Shown here: positions 1 through 5,799 of the stretch, piece by piece
Layout of the letters: every line of letters starts with the position of its first letter
Position numbering within the stretch: the stretch's first letter is position 1
Assembly: GCA_003152145.1 (NCBI GenBank)
Contig: PLZL01000409.1
Span: 1-7,231 of the forward strand
DNA: 7,231 bases
Direction: 5' to 3'
DNA from: Limisphaerales bacterium
GTDB taxonomy: Bacteria; Verrucomicrobiota; Verrucomicrobiae; Limisphaerales; UBA11358
The notes under the pieces: generated by a model
The model's database searches: none
Told to the model about the DNA's origin: nothing
The model's input: the letters and a program-made list of their open reading frames with translations, nothing else
Program-made: the position numbers and the translations under genes

Positions 1-1
1 G

Positions 2-1453
2 CGCGGCGACACCATTGAAGTCCGCCCTGCCGGGCGTGAGGATGGCTTGCGCGTGGAATTTTTTGGCGACGAAATTGAACGCATCACACGCTTCGAGCCA
101 TTGACCGGAAACAAAATCGAGTCGCTCCAGGCGAACATGATTTTTCCCGCCAAGCAATTCGTCACGACCGGCGACAAGATGAAGCGCGCCATCCTCGCCA
201 TCCGCGAGGAATTGCGCGAACGCATCGTGGAATTCGAGAAGCGCGGCAAACTGCTCGAAGCCCAGCGCATCAAGCAACGGACGGAATACGATTTGGAAAT
301 GATGGAGGAAATGGGCGTCTGCTCAGGCATTGAAAATTATTCACGCCACATCGCCGGTCGCCCGCCCGGCTCGCGCCCGGCGACTGTCATTGATTTTTTT
401 CCGGACGATTACCTTCTTGTCATTGACGAATCGCACGCGACCGTCCCGCAAATCGGCGGCATGTTTGAGGGCGACCGCTCGCGCAAAACGGTTCTGGTCG
501 AGCACGGCTTCCGCCTGCCGAGCGCGCTCGACAATCGCCCGCTGAACTTTCTGGAATTTCAAGCGATGCAAAACCAGACGATTTACGCCAGCGCCACACC
601 CGCGCAACGGGAACTCGGCTGGTCGCAAGGCAGGGTCGTCGAGCTTGTCGTCCGGCCAACCGGGCTGATTGATCCGAAGGTCACGCTCAAGCCGCTCAAG
701 GGCCAGATTGATGATTTGATTGAGGAATGCCGCAAACGCGCCGACGCCAAGGAACGCATACTCGTCACGACGCTGACCAAGCGCACGGCTGAAGAATTAA
801 CCGATTACCTGCGCGGCATCGGCGTGAACGTCCAGTATCTGCACAGTGAAATTGATGCGATTGAGCGCGTGGAAATTCTACGCTCGCTCCGCAAAGGCGA
901 ATTCGACGTGCTCGTTGGCATAAATCTTTTGCGCGAAGGTTTGGATTTGCCGGAGGTTTCGCTCGTCGCGATTTTGGACGCAGACAAGGAGGGGTTTTTG
1001 CGCAGCGAAACCAGCCTGATTCAGACCGCCGGGCGCGCGGCGCGTCATTTGAATGGCGAAGTGATTCTCTATGCTGACGTGATGACGGACAGCATCAAAA
1101 AATTTCTCGCCGTCACCGAATACCGCCGCCAGCGGCAGTTGGAATACAACCGTGAGCACAACATCACGCCACGGAGCGTGAGCCGCGCCGTCGAGGAAAG
1201 CCTGGCGACTTACGAATCAACCCGTAAAGAGGCCGATTCCGTTTTGCGCGAAGGCGGCGGGGACATTGATTTGACCTCGACGATTCAGGAACTCGAAAGC
1301 GAAATGCTCAAAGCGGCGGAAGATTTGAAATTTGAGAAAGCCGCGCTGCTCCGCGACCAAATCAAGGAATTAAAACGCATGCTCAACGGCGAGAAGGCAG
1401 AAACAGAAACGAAACCGGTGAGTTATAAAAAATTGAAGCGGACGAGGAAATAA
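2..1453 (+). CDS. uvrB: UvrABC system protein B (UvrB), 5'-truncated by window edge
   Basis: UvrB is the DNA-damage-verifying helicase of nucleotide excision repair: it is loaded by UvrA and then recruits UvrC for incision. The frame is open from base 2 and gives 483 residues plus a TAA stop; the family is usually about 670 residues, so roughly the first 190 are missing, including the Walker A loop and the damage-probing beta-hairpin. Visible landmarks: the segment RVEFFGDEIERI, the Walker B/DESH box (bases 425-436), the SATP motif III (590-601), helicase motif V around NLLREGLDLPE, motif VI QTAGRAARH (1022-1048), and a C-terminal UVR domain (about 1283-1384) of the type that contacts UvrC. 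A TTG at base 47 could be mistaken for a start, but the 15 codons before it already match UvrB (RGDTIEVRPAGRE), so it is internal. The gene ends tail-to-tail with the next gene, 11 bases apart. Motif VI differs slightly from the commoner QTIGRAARN. Identification is secure. Confidence 0.97.
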   Translation, partial: RGDTIEVRPAGREDGLRVEFFGDEIERITRFEPLTGNKIESLQANMIFPAKQFVTTGDKMKRAILAIREELRERIVEFEKRGKLLEAQRIKQRTEYDLEMMEEMGVCSGIENYSRHIAGRPPGSRPATVIDFFPDDYLLVIDESHATVPQIGGMFEGDRSRKTVLVEHGFRLPSALDNRPLNFLEFQAMQNQTIYASATPAQRELGWSQGRVVELVVRPTGLIDPKVTLKPLKGQIDDLIEECRKRADAKERILVTTLTKRTAEELTDYLRGIGVNVQYLHSEIDAIERVEILRSLRKGEFDVLVGINLLREGLDLPEVSLVAILDADKEGFLRSETSLIQTAGRAARHLNGEVILYADVMTDSIKKFLAVTEYRRQRQLEYNREHNITPRSVSRAVEESLATYESTRKEADSVLREGGGDIDLTSTIQELESEMLKAAEDLKFEKAALLRDQIKELKRMLNGEKAETETKPVSYKKLKRTRK

Positions 1454-1464
1454 TGCTCAACGAG

Positions 1465-2287
1465 TTATTGAAACTTGATAGGAATTCCGTCTGCAAAAAT
1501 ATTGTCACCGTTCGCTGTTATTTGTCGAATGATATTAGTGTCGCGGGTATCCTTAACGTATTGCACCCAAAATGAGCTGGCTGCTGCGTTGTAATCATTT
1601 ATATTCCATGCAAAGACATTTTTCGTGGAAGAAATTTGCCCTTTGTAACTTTGAGGAATATCTAGATCGCCGCCTGTAAAATTCGCTTGGATGCTTCCCG
1701 GAATCGGCACGTAACTAAGTCGAATGAAAAGGCGGCTTGTATTGCCGTCCTTGCGGAACACGACCACATGATTTGAATCAGAGCCGAAAAAAGTTTCGAA
1801 TGTCATATTTGAATAGAGACCGGAAATTACATTGTTTGCCGTGTTGTTAATTTCTGCGAGTCTTAAACTGATCTGACCTTCGAAATTAGTAACTTCGGGC
1901 ATTACTTGAGCAATTAAAAGTCCCTTTGCCTCGTTTGAGGCCACATCCGAGACGGTCGCGTGTATTCTGTCTGTTTGAAATTCATTTGTAATCGTTGTAA
2001 CAATCGTGCTTTGAACTTTATTACTCGCTTTTTCGTAAATATCAAACAGGCCGAAAAATCCAATCAATGCAAGCACGCTAAATTCGCCGAAAATTAGCAA
2101 CAAATGCTTTTCCCAAATTTTTTTTCCAGACATGGCGAGTAATTGCGGAAACTTCTTCCTGTGAAACAGAGGCTTTCTCCTTTGGTTTCGTGCCAAGATG
2201 ACCGCGACACTGCGGATCAGAACAAATGATTCCATCGTCATCTGCAGCTTTTCCGCATGTTTCGCACCATTTCATGATTAGCGCCAT
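1465..2287 (-). CDS. Zinc-ribbon single-pass membrane protein, unrecognised, broken by a one-base frameshift
   Basis: I do not recognise a named family. Two overlapping minus-strand frames together read as one protein. The first frame (from ATG at 2287) gives a short zinc ribbon, CxxC at residues 8-11 and CxxxxC at 22-27, then a charged linker ending HVWKK. The second frame continues IWEKHLLLIFGEF into one hydrophobic helix (about residues 61-81), a helical stretch (about 82-145) and a beta-rich C-terminal tail ending IPIKFQ. The frames join inside a run of eight A's (plus-strand T's 2118-2125); dropping one A restores a continuous 273-residue protein. By composition the zinc ribbon would be cytoplasmic and the C-terminal domain outside the membrane (inference). 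Start choice: ATG 2287 has GAGG eight bases upstream, while ATG 2275 (MKWCETCG) lacks a well-spaced ribosome site. Base composition is low compared with neighbours: bases 1501-1560 hold 25 G/C of 60, against 36 of 60 at 721-780 in uvrB. If the frameshift is real, only a ribbon fragment or a ribbonless membrane protein would be made. Confidence 0.6.
2118..2125 (-). other. A8 homopolymer at the frame break
   Basis: Eight consecutive T's on the plus strand are read as A8 by the minus-strand gene. The upstream frame reads W-K-K-N and reaches a stop at 2078; the downstream frame reads G-K-K-I-W. With seven A's the protein reads W-K-K-I-W-E-K without interruption. The tract is either an assembly or sequencing insertion, a true slipped-strand mutation, or a site of transcriptional slippage. 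The sequence alone cannot tell these apart. Confidence 0.75.
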
Positions 2288-2295
2288 CGGCGCTA
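2279..2295. repeat. Perfect 7-bp inverted repeat overlapping the start codon
   Basis: TAGCGCC-ATC-GGCGCTA is a perfect 7-bp stem with a 3-base loop. On the minus-strand transcript it spans the predicted start codon (2287-2285), next to the GAGG ribosome site. A folded stem would hide this ATG, or alternatively bring GAGG close to the second ATG at 2275. The structure is directly visible; any regulatory role is inference. Confidence 0.5.
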
Positions 2296-2299
2296 CCTC
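2296..2299 (-). promoter_or_regulatory. Ribosome binding site of the zinc-ribbon gene
   Basis: On the minus strand, AAAGAGGTAG lies upstream of ATG 2287, with GAGG eight bases before the start. It decides for ATG 2287 over ATG 2275, which would be 20 bases away. It is one of the few Shine-Dalgarno-like sites near a start in this window. Confidence 0.45.
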
Positions 2300-2366
2300 T
2301 TTGTAGAACCAAATCCAAACCGAATCAAGGTCTTTGCAGACGGCCACCAGCGGGGCGACATATTTC

Positions 2367-2431
2367 GCTCCTGACGGAGCTTTGGAATTTTCAATTTCGG
2401 TTTTCTAAAAATATGCCAGTCCTAACGGGCT
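2367..2431. repeat. Two related short hairpins about 51 bases apart
   Basis: The first hairpin is GCTCC-TGAC-GGAGC (2367-2380). The second is AGTCC-TAAC-GGGCT (2418-2431), which pairs with one G-T wobble. Both have a 5-bp stem and a TRAC tetraloop, and both follow an AT-rich stretch containing 'atat'. This arrangement resembles the short interspersed hairpin repeats I associate with Verrucomicrobiota intergenic regions; the family membership is recalled, not searched. They lie between the zinc-ribbon gene leader and the DUF456-type gene, and no T-tract follows either stem, so they are not ordinary terminators. Confidence 0.45.
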
Positions 2432-2447
2432 CCCGCGCAAATACTAT

Positions 2448-2475
2448 TTCGCCGAATTCGCGCCTTTGACGTTCA
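2448..2475 (-). repeat. 28-base copy of the 3' end of the SMP-30-like gene (gene relic)
   Basis: Bases 2448-2475 match 3594-3621 at 26 of 28 positions. The second site is the extreme 3' end of the SMP-30-like gene. Read on the minus strand, both encode NVKGAN(S/P)AK directly followed by an in-frame stop (TAG here, TGA there). One of the two differences is synonymous (AAA/AAG Lys) and the other changes Pro to Ser. Upstream of this tail no SMP-30-like sequence is visible, so this appears to be the last scrap of a lost paralogue or a recombination scar. Confidence 0.5.
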
Positions 2476-2533
2476 CGCCGGATTGCCAAATGACCGCTCT
2501 GTGTTTCAGAGTTTCTGTGTTAAATTCCACGTC

Positions 2534-3034
2534 ATGACGACGGGAGAAATCATCGGTTTGAGTCTTGCTTTGCTGGTGATGCTGGCGGGATTGATTGGCA
2601 GCCTGGTGCCGGGATTTCCCGGCACGCCGCTGGTATTGGTGGCGGCTGTCGGCCACCGGCTCTACTTCGGCCAGGCCGGCATCAGCAATCCAGTGTTGAT
2701 CATCCTGATGGTGCTCACGCTGGTTTCCGTGCTGTTTGATTTTCTGGCCGGGATGTTTGGGGCGAATAAATTCGGCGCGACCTGGCGCGGGGTGACGGGC
2801 GCGGTGCTCGGCGGCATAGTCGGACTGTTCTTTGGCATGCCGGGAATCATCCTCGGCCCCTTCGTGGGCGCGACACTTCTGGAATTAATCCGCGGCCGGG
2901 AATTAAAACTGGCGGCAAATGCCGGCCTGGGCGCAACGCTGGGTTTGTTCGCGGGAATCGTGGGCAAATTTTCCATCAGCGTCGTGATGATCCTGCTTTT
3001 CACCACGAATGTCATTCTCCGCTCGGCGAATTGA
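2534..3034 (+). CDS. DUF456-type integral membrane protein
   Basis: A 166-residue, strongly hydrophobic, glycine-rich protein. It matches the pattern I know for DUF456: an N-terminal helix ending LIGSLVPGFPGTPLVL, a central D-F-L-A-G-x-x-G-A-x-K-F-G-A-T motif (about residues 69-83), then a glycine-rich pair of helices around GLFFGMPGIILGPFVGA, and a last helix at about 140-163. The biochemical function of the family is unknown; it sits in the inner membrane. The frame is open further upstream (to 2483), but ATG 2534 (MTTGEIIG) is preferred because the extra 17 residues (MPNDRSVFQ...) look unlike the family N-terminus and overlap repeat-derived sequence. No clear ribosome site is seen. The next gene starts 78 bases downstream on the same strand, so co-transcription is possible. 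Confidence 0.85.
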   Translation: MTTGEIIGLSLALLVMLAGLIGSLVPGFPGTPLVLVAAVGHRLYFGQAGISNPVLIILMVLTLVSVLFDFLAGMFGANKFGATWRGVTGAVLGGIVGLFFGMPGIILGPFVGATLLELIRGRELKLAANAGLGATLGLFAGIVGKFSISVVMILLFTTNVILRSAN

Positions 3035-3112
3035 TCGGGTGCGACAACAGGCGACGTAACATTTTAGCATCTTGACAGGCGGAAACGGCGTGAGAAATTG
3101 CACCAGCTTCTT

Positions 3113-3583
3113 ATGATTGCGGTCAGCGATCCAAATATGATCATTGCCGGGTTTGCAGCGGGTGGCTTGGTGCTCGCGGTATTCTGGCGGTTCATTGTTT
3201 GGATCCGTGAAGCGCCGACGACGCCGGATCCGTGGGACGCCGAAACTGAACAAAAATTATCAGGACCGGAAGCCGTGGAAGTTTGTTCCCATTGTTTCAC
3301 CGAACAACCTCCCACCGCGTGGTTTTGCGCCCATTGCGGTTCCGCCGTCGGCCCCTACAACAACCTGATGCCCTACGTGCAGGTTTTTTCCGAAGGCGAG
3401 GTTTTCCGAAACGGCACCAGCGGCCGATTTCGGAACCGGCCACTGATTCTGATCGGCTATTTCCTGATTACCCTGGCAACACTTTCTTTCCTTGCGCCGA
3501 TTTATTGGTGCTCGCTTTTGCTGAATTGGCAACGTCCGGCTGACGAACAGAAACCCGCCGAAGAACAAAACGTTCAACAATAA
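3113..3583 (+). CDS. Two-helix membrane protein with a CxxC-CxxC zinc ribbon, function unknown
   Basis: A 156-residue protein with an N-terminal membrane helix (about residues 9-31), a linker rich in P, D and E, a zinc ribbon (CSHC at 58-61 and CAHC at 72-75, ten residues between the pairs), the conserved-looking stretch GSAVGPYNNLMPY, and a second hydrophobic region (about 109-137) before a polar tail rich in Q and E. The four cysteines fit a structural zinc site held between two membrane segments. I recall similar uncharacterised proteins in Verrucomicrobiota, where the 'GPYNN..PY' and 'FSEGEVFRNG' stretches recur, but no function can be assigned. ATG 3113 was chosen; a TTG at 3098 would add five residues (LHQLL), and neither start has a good ribosome site. 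The gene ends six bases from the convergent SMP-30-like gene. Confidence 0.75.
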   Translation: MIAVSDPNMIIAGFAAGGLVLAVFWRFIVWIREAPTTPDPWDAETEQKLSGPEAVEVCSHCFTEQPPTAWFCAHCGSAVGPYNNLMPYVQVFSEGEVFRNGTSGRFRNRPLILIGYFLITLATLSFLAPIYWCSLLLNWQRPADEQKPAEEQNVQQ

Positions 3584-3589
3584 ATCATC

Positions 3590-4495
3590 TCACTTCGCCG
3601 GATTCGCGCCCTTGACGTTCATTTGAATTGAATAAAGCGACGTGCTCGCGGTGATGAAAAGCGTTTTGCGGTCCTTGCCGCCGAAGCAGACGTTGGCCGA
3701 CCATTGTTCCGGCACGTCAATGTGGTCAATCAATTTTCCCGCCGGATCAAAAACTGAAACGCCGTTGGTTCTGCCGGTGGCGCAAAGGTAAAGATTGCCT
3801 TCCGCGTCAATCGTCATGCCGTCCGAGCCTTTCGCGCAAAACAGCGTTTTGTTCGTGAGCGTGCCGTCGGGCAGAATTTTGTAACGCCAGGTCTGATCCG
3901 CCTGGATGTCGGCGACAAAAAGCGTTTTCCCGTCGGGCGTTCCAGTGATGCCGTTCGGCTTTTTCAAGTCGTCCGTGACGCGCGTCAAATTCTTAAGGTC
4001 GGGCGAAAGGCAAAAAACCTCCTGGTTGGGAAGCGCCATTGTCGTGTGGTCCCACCATTTGCGCTTGTAAAACGGATCGGTGATATACATCGCGCCGTTG
4101 GGCGCAACCCAGACGTCGTTCGGGCCGTTGAGATATTTGCCCTGATAATTCGTGACGAGCACCGTCACGGTCTTGTCGGGAGCGATAGACCAAAGTTGAT
4201 TGTGTTCATCCGCGCAGGCGATGAGATTCCCCTTCGCGTCAAAACACATTCCGTTCGCGTAGCCGGACGGTTGCATGAACGTTGAAAGTTTTCCGTCCGC
4301 GCTCCATTCCATGATGCGATTGTTCGGCTGGTCAACGAAAAACACGTTGCCCGCCTTGTCGCACGTCGGGCCTTCGGTGAAAAGAAAATCACCCGCAAGT
4401 TTTTGAAGTTTGGCGCCGGGCGCAATGACACTTTCGGCGGACACCGAAACCGCCGCAACAGACAATGCCCCCAGCAAAATCAGAAGAATTTTCAT
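3590..4495 (-). CDS. Secreted SMP-30/gluconolactonase/LRE-like beta-propeller protein
   Basis: 301 residues with a typical signal peptide (MKILLILLGALSVAAV, likely cut after VSA at residue 20), so it should be exported. The rest is a six-bladed propeller of the SMP-30/gluconolactonase family, with repeated 'D..GN.(Y/F)' blade motifs. The metal-binding residues of this family can be placed: Glu41 in TEGPT, Asn181 in KPNGI and Asp225 in GSDGM; Asn126 in NGPNDVW is the likely substrate-side Asn. Family members hydrolyse sugar lactones such as gluconolactone with a divalent metal; the actual substrate here is unknown. The frame is open to 4687, but ATG 4495 is chosen because it directly begins the signal peptide; no ribosome site is obvious. 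It diverges from the holin-like gene with 109 bases between starts. Its last 28 bases recur at 2448-2475. Confidence 0.9.
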   Translation of the reverse strand: MKILLILLGALSVAAVSVSAESVIAPGAKLQKLAGDFLFTEGPTCDKAGNVFFVDQPNNRIMEWSADGKLSTFMQPSGYANGMCFDAKGNLIACADEHNQLWSIAPDKTVTVLVTNYQGKYLNGPNDVWVAPNGAMYITDPFYKRKWWDHTTMALPNQEVFCLSPDLKNLTRVTDDLKKPNGITGTPDGKTLFVADIQADQTWRYKILPDGTLTNKTLFCAKGSDGMTIDAEGNLYLCATGRTNGVSVFDPAGKLIDHIDVPEQWSANVCFGGKDRKTLFITASTSLYSIQMNVKGANPAK

Positions 4496-4604
4496 ATGAC
4501 GCGGACAGATTGCAACGGTTACGGGCAGGAATCCACCAAAAAACGTTCCTTGTCTTTGCCGACGGGCTGGCGCATTTTGAGACGCCGATTTTGGTCGCAC
4601 GAAT

Positions 4605-5072
4605 ATGCAGCCCGGAACCAGACGACTCCTCCGCTTTCTGCAAAGCTGGGTCATCAACACGTTTGCCGTGTTGGTGGCAGCCATCATTCTTCAGGGTCAC
4701 ATTGCCTACAAAACGCCGACCGATTTGATCGTGGCGTCCCTGCTGCTGGGCATCCTCAACGCCTTCGTCCGGCCGATTCTGATGTTGCTGGCGCTGCCGC
4801 TGCTGATTTTCACGCTCGGCCTGTTCACGCTCGTCATTAACGCCCTGATGCTTTATGGTGTCGGGTGGTTGATGGGGCCACCTTTTTTCAAAACGTCACA
4901 CTTTCAGGTAGACAGCTTCGGCTTCGCCTTTCTTGGCGCGCTCATCATCAGCATCGTGTCCATCGCGCTGAACGTCATGACCGGCGGCGCGCGTGTCACC
5001 GTCCAGCGGCGCCGTCCGCCGCCGCCAAAAAATTCCAACGATGATGACGACAAGCCGGTGATTGACGTTTGA
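4605..5072 (+). CDS. Phage holin family (PF04020-type) four-helix membrane protein
   Basis: A 155-residue protein with four hydrophobic segments: residues about 13-30, 40-60 (LIVASLLLGILNAFVRPIL), 62-90 (ALPLLIFTLGLFTLVINALML) and 104-125. The core 'LLGILNAFVRPIL..LALPL..TLGLFTLVINALML' pattern is characteristic of the family annotated as 'mycobacterial 4 TMS phage holin, superfamily IV'. Despite the name, such genes are common in bacterial chromosomes outside prophages and their role is unclear; nothing here suggests a prophage. The C-terminus is odd: a basic, proline-rich run (RRRPPPPK) followed by an acidic run (DDDDK), presumably a cytosolic tail. The start at ATG 4605 fits the family N-terminus. 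The gene ends nine bases from the convergent trmB. Confidence 0.88.
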   Translation: MQPGTRRLLRFLQSWVINTFAVLVAAIILQGHIAYKTPTDLIVASLLLGILNAFVRPILMLLALPLLIFTLGLFTLVINALMLYGVGWLMGPPFFKTSHFQVDSFGFAFLGALIISIVSIALNVMTGGARVTVQRRRPPPPKNSNDDDDKPVIDV

Positions 5073-5081
5073 ACCTCCAGC

Positions 5082-5687
5082 TCACGCCAATTGGTAGGCG
5101 GCACGCAAAGTTTGAACGCCGTGCGCACGAAACTCCCGCTCGAAATCCGTGGACAATTCCGCCAGTTTCACCGGCGTTTCGACTTTTTGAAATTCCCCGC
5201 TCGCGGCGAAAACTTCGATCATTTGGCTGAAATAATCCGCGTCATCCGTCCGCAAATAAACCACGCCGCCGGAGGCAAGCGCGGCGCGGGCGAGCGTGGG
5301 AAAAATTTCGCCGATGAGCCGGTGTTTGCGGTGTTTTTTCTTCGGCCACGGGTCGGGGAAATAAATGTGCAACGCCACGGCGGAACGCGGCGGCAGGAGG
5401 TATTGCAAAAAATACGACGACTCGATGCGCACACCGCGCAAATTGGCCAGCCCGGCGCTGCGGCCTTTGCGGTCCAGTTTTTTGATGCGACCGAGGAGGC
5501 GTTCGACCCCGATGAAATTCTTTTCCGGGTTCCGGCGGGCGTGTTCAACGAGGAACGAGGCGTCGCCGCAACCGAGTTCAACTTCCAGAGGTTGCGGCTT
5601 TTGAAAAAGTTCCGCCAAGTCGAGCGGCTCGACGATGGAATGCAATTGGACAATCAGATTTTCCTGATTGTCCGGATGAGTTTTCAA
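5082..5687 (-). CDS. trmB: tRNA (guanine-N7-)-methyltransferase TrmB
   Basis: TrmB transfers a methyl group from S-adenosylmethionine to N7 of G46 in the variable loop of many tRNAs. Clear signatures: SAM-binding motif I LEVELGCGDASF (about residues 34-45), NFIGVER (57-63), the family hallmark YFPDPWPKKKHRKHRL (109-124) and YLRTDD (144-149). From the TTG at 5687 the protein is 201 residues, at the short end of the usual range. The frame runs on to 5771, but that extension (EVVSSNLTAP) is the translated tRNA-Pro gene and cannot be protein. No ATG exists between the tRNA and the catalytic core; TTG 5687 is the best guess, with other TTGs further up (QLL) and down (after the inverted repeat). 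It lies 35 bases below the tRNA on the same strand, so the two may share a transcript. Confidence 0.93.
   Translation of the reverse strand: MKTHPDNQENLIVQLHSIVEPLDLAELFQKPQPLEVELGCGDASFLVEHARRNPEKNFIGVERLLGRIKKLDRKGRSAGLANLRGVRIESSYFLQYLLPPRSAVALHIYFPDPWPKKKHRKHRLIGEIFPTLARAALASGGVVYLRTDDADYFSQMIEVFAASGEFQKVETPVKLAELSTDFEREFRAHGVQTLRAAYQLA
5648..5673. repeat. Perfect 10-bp inverted repeat at the 5' end of trmB
   Basis: The arms GGACAATCAG (5648-5657) and CTGATTGTCC (5664-5673) are perfectly complementary around a six-base loop (ATTTTC on the plus strand). In the trmB transcript the stem begins 14 bases after the TTG start and covers codons for DNQENLIV. No T-tract follows on either strand, so it is not a standard terminator. 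It could affect translation initiation, mRNA stability or processing of a tRNA-trmB transcript; the role is inference. Confidence 0.6.
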
Positions 5688-5722
5688 ATCGAAATCGCCA
5701 ATCAGCAATTGAAAATAAAAAA

Positions 5723-5799
5723 TGGTCGGGGCGGTGAGATTCGAACTCACGACCTCTTGTACCCGAAACAAGCGCGCTACCAGGCTACGCTACGCCCCG
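5723..5799 (-). tRNA. tRNA-Pro (anticodon CGG), CCA encoded
   Basis: Read on the minus strand, the acceptor strands CGGGGCG (5799-5793) and CGCCCCG (5733-5727) pair perfectly, followed by discriminator A and an encoded CCA (5725-5723). The anticodon stem CTTGT/ACAAG encloses the loop TTCGGGT, giving anticodon CGG (5765-5763), which reads the proline codon CCG. The T arm GTGAG-TTCGAAT-CTCAC and a D arm with AGCCTGGTA are standard. The variable loop is AGGTC, with G at position 46, the site TrmB methylates. Just after CCA comes a T6-A-T4 stretch leading into the trmB leader. Confidence 0.97.

Noticed and set aside
47..49. TTG as the start of uvrB
   Set aside because: Codons from base 2 onward already align with UvrB, so the gene simply begins outside the window.
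3072..3100. Perfect TTGACA (3072-3077) as a promoter for the second zinc-ribbon gene
   Set aside because: No acceptable -10 box lies 16-18 bases downstream (best GAAATT, 3 of 6 matches), so the hexamer alone is not enough.
4496..4687. Extension of the SMP-30-like frame upstream of ATG 4495
   Set aside because: It would bury the signal peptide behind about 64 residues of low-quality sequence and overlap the start of the divergent holin-like gene.
4605..5072. Prophage remnant, suggested by the 'phage holin' family name
   Set aside because: No other phage-like gene, integrase or attachment site is present; this family is widespread on bacterial chromosomes outside prophages.
5688..5771. N-terminal extension of the trmB frame (about 28 residues, EVVSSNLTAP...)
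   Set aside because: It is the in-frame translation of the tRNA-Pro gene and its 3' flank, a well-known annotation artefact; conserved TrmB sequence begins later.
5723..5799. tRNA-Pro as an integration site of a mobile element
   Set aside because: No integrase and no repeat of the tRNA 3' end is visible in the window; the tRNA is followed directly by trmB.
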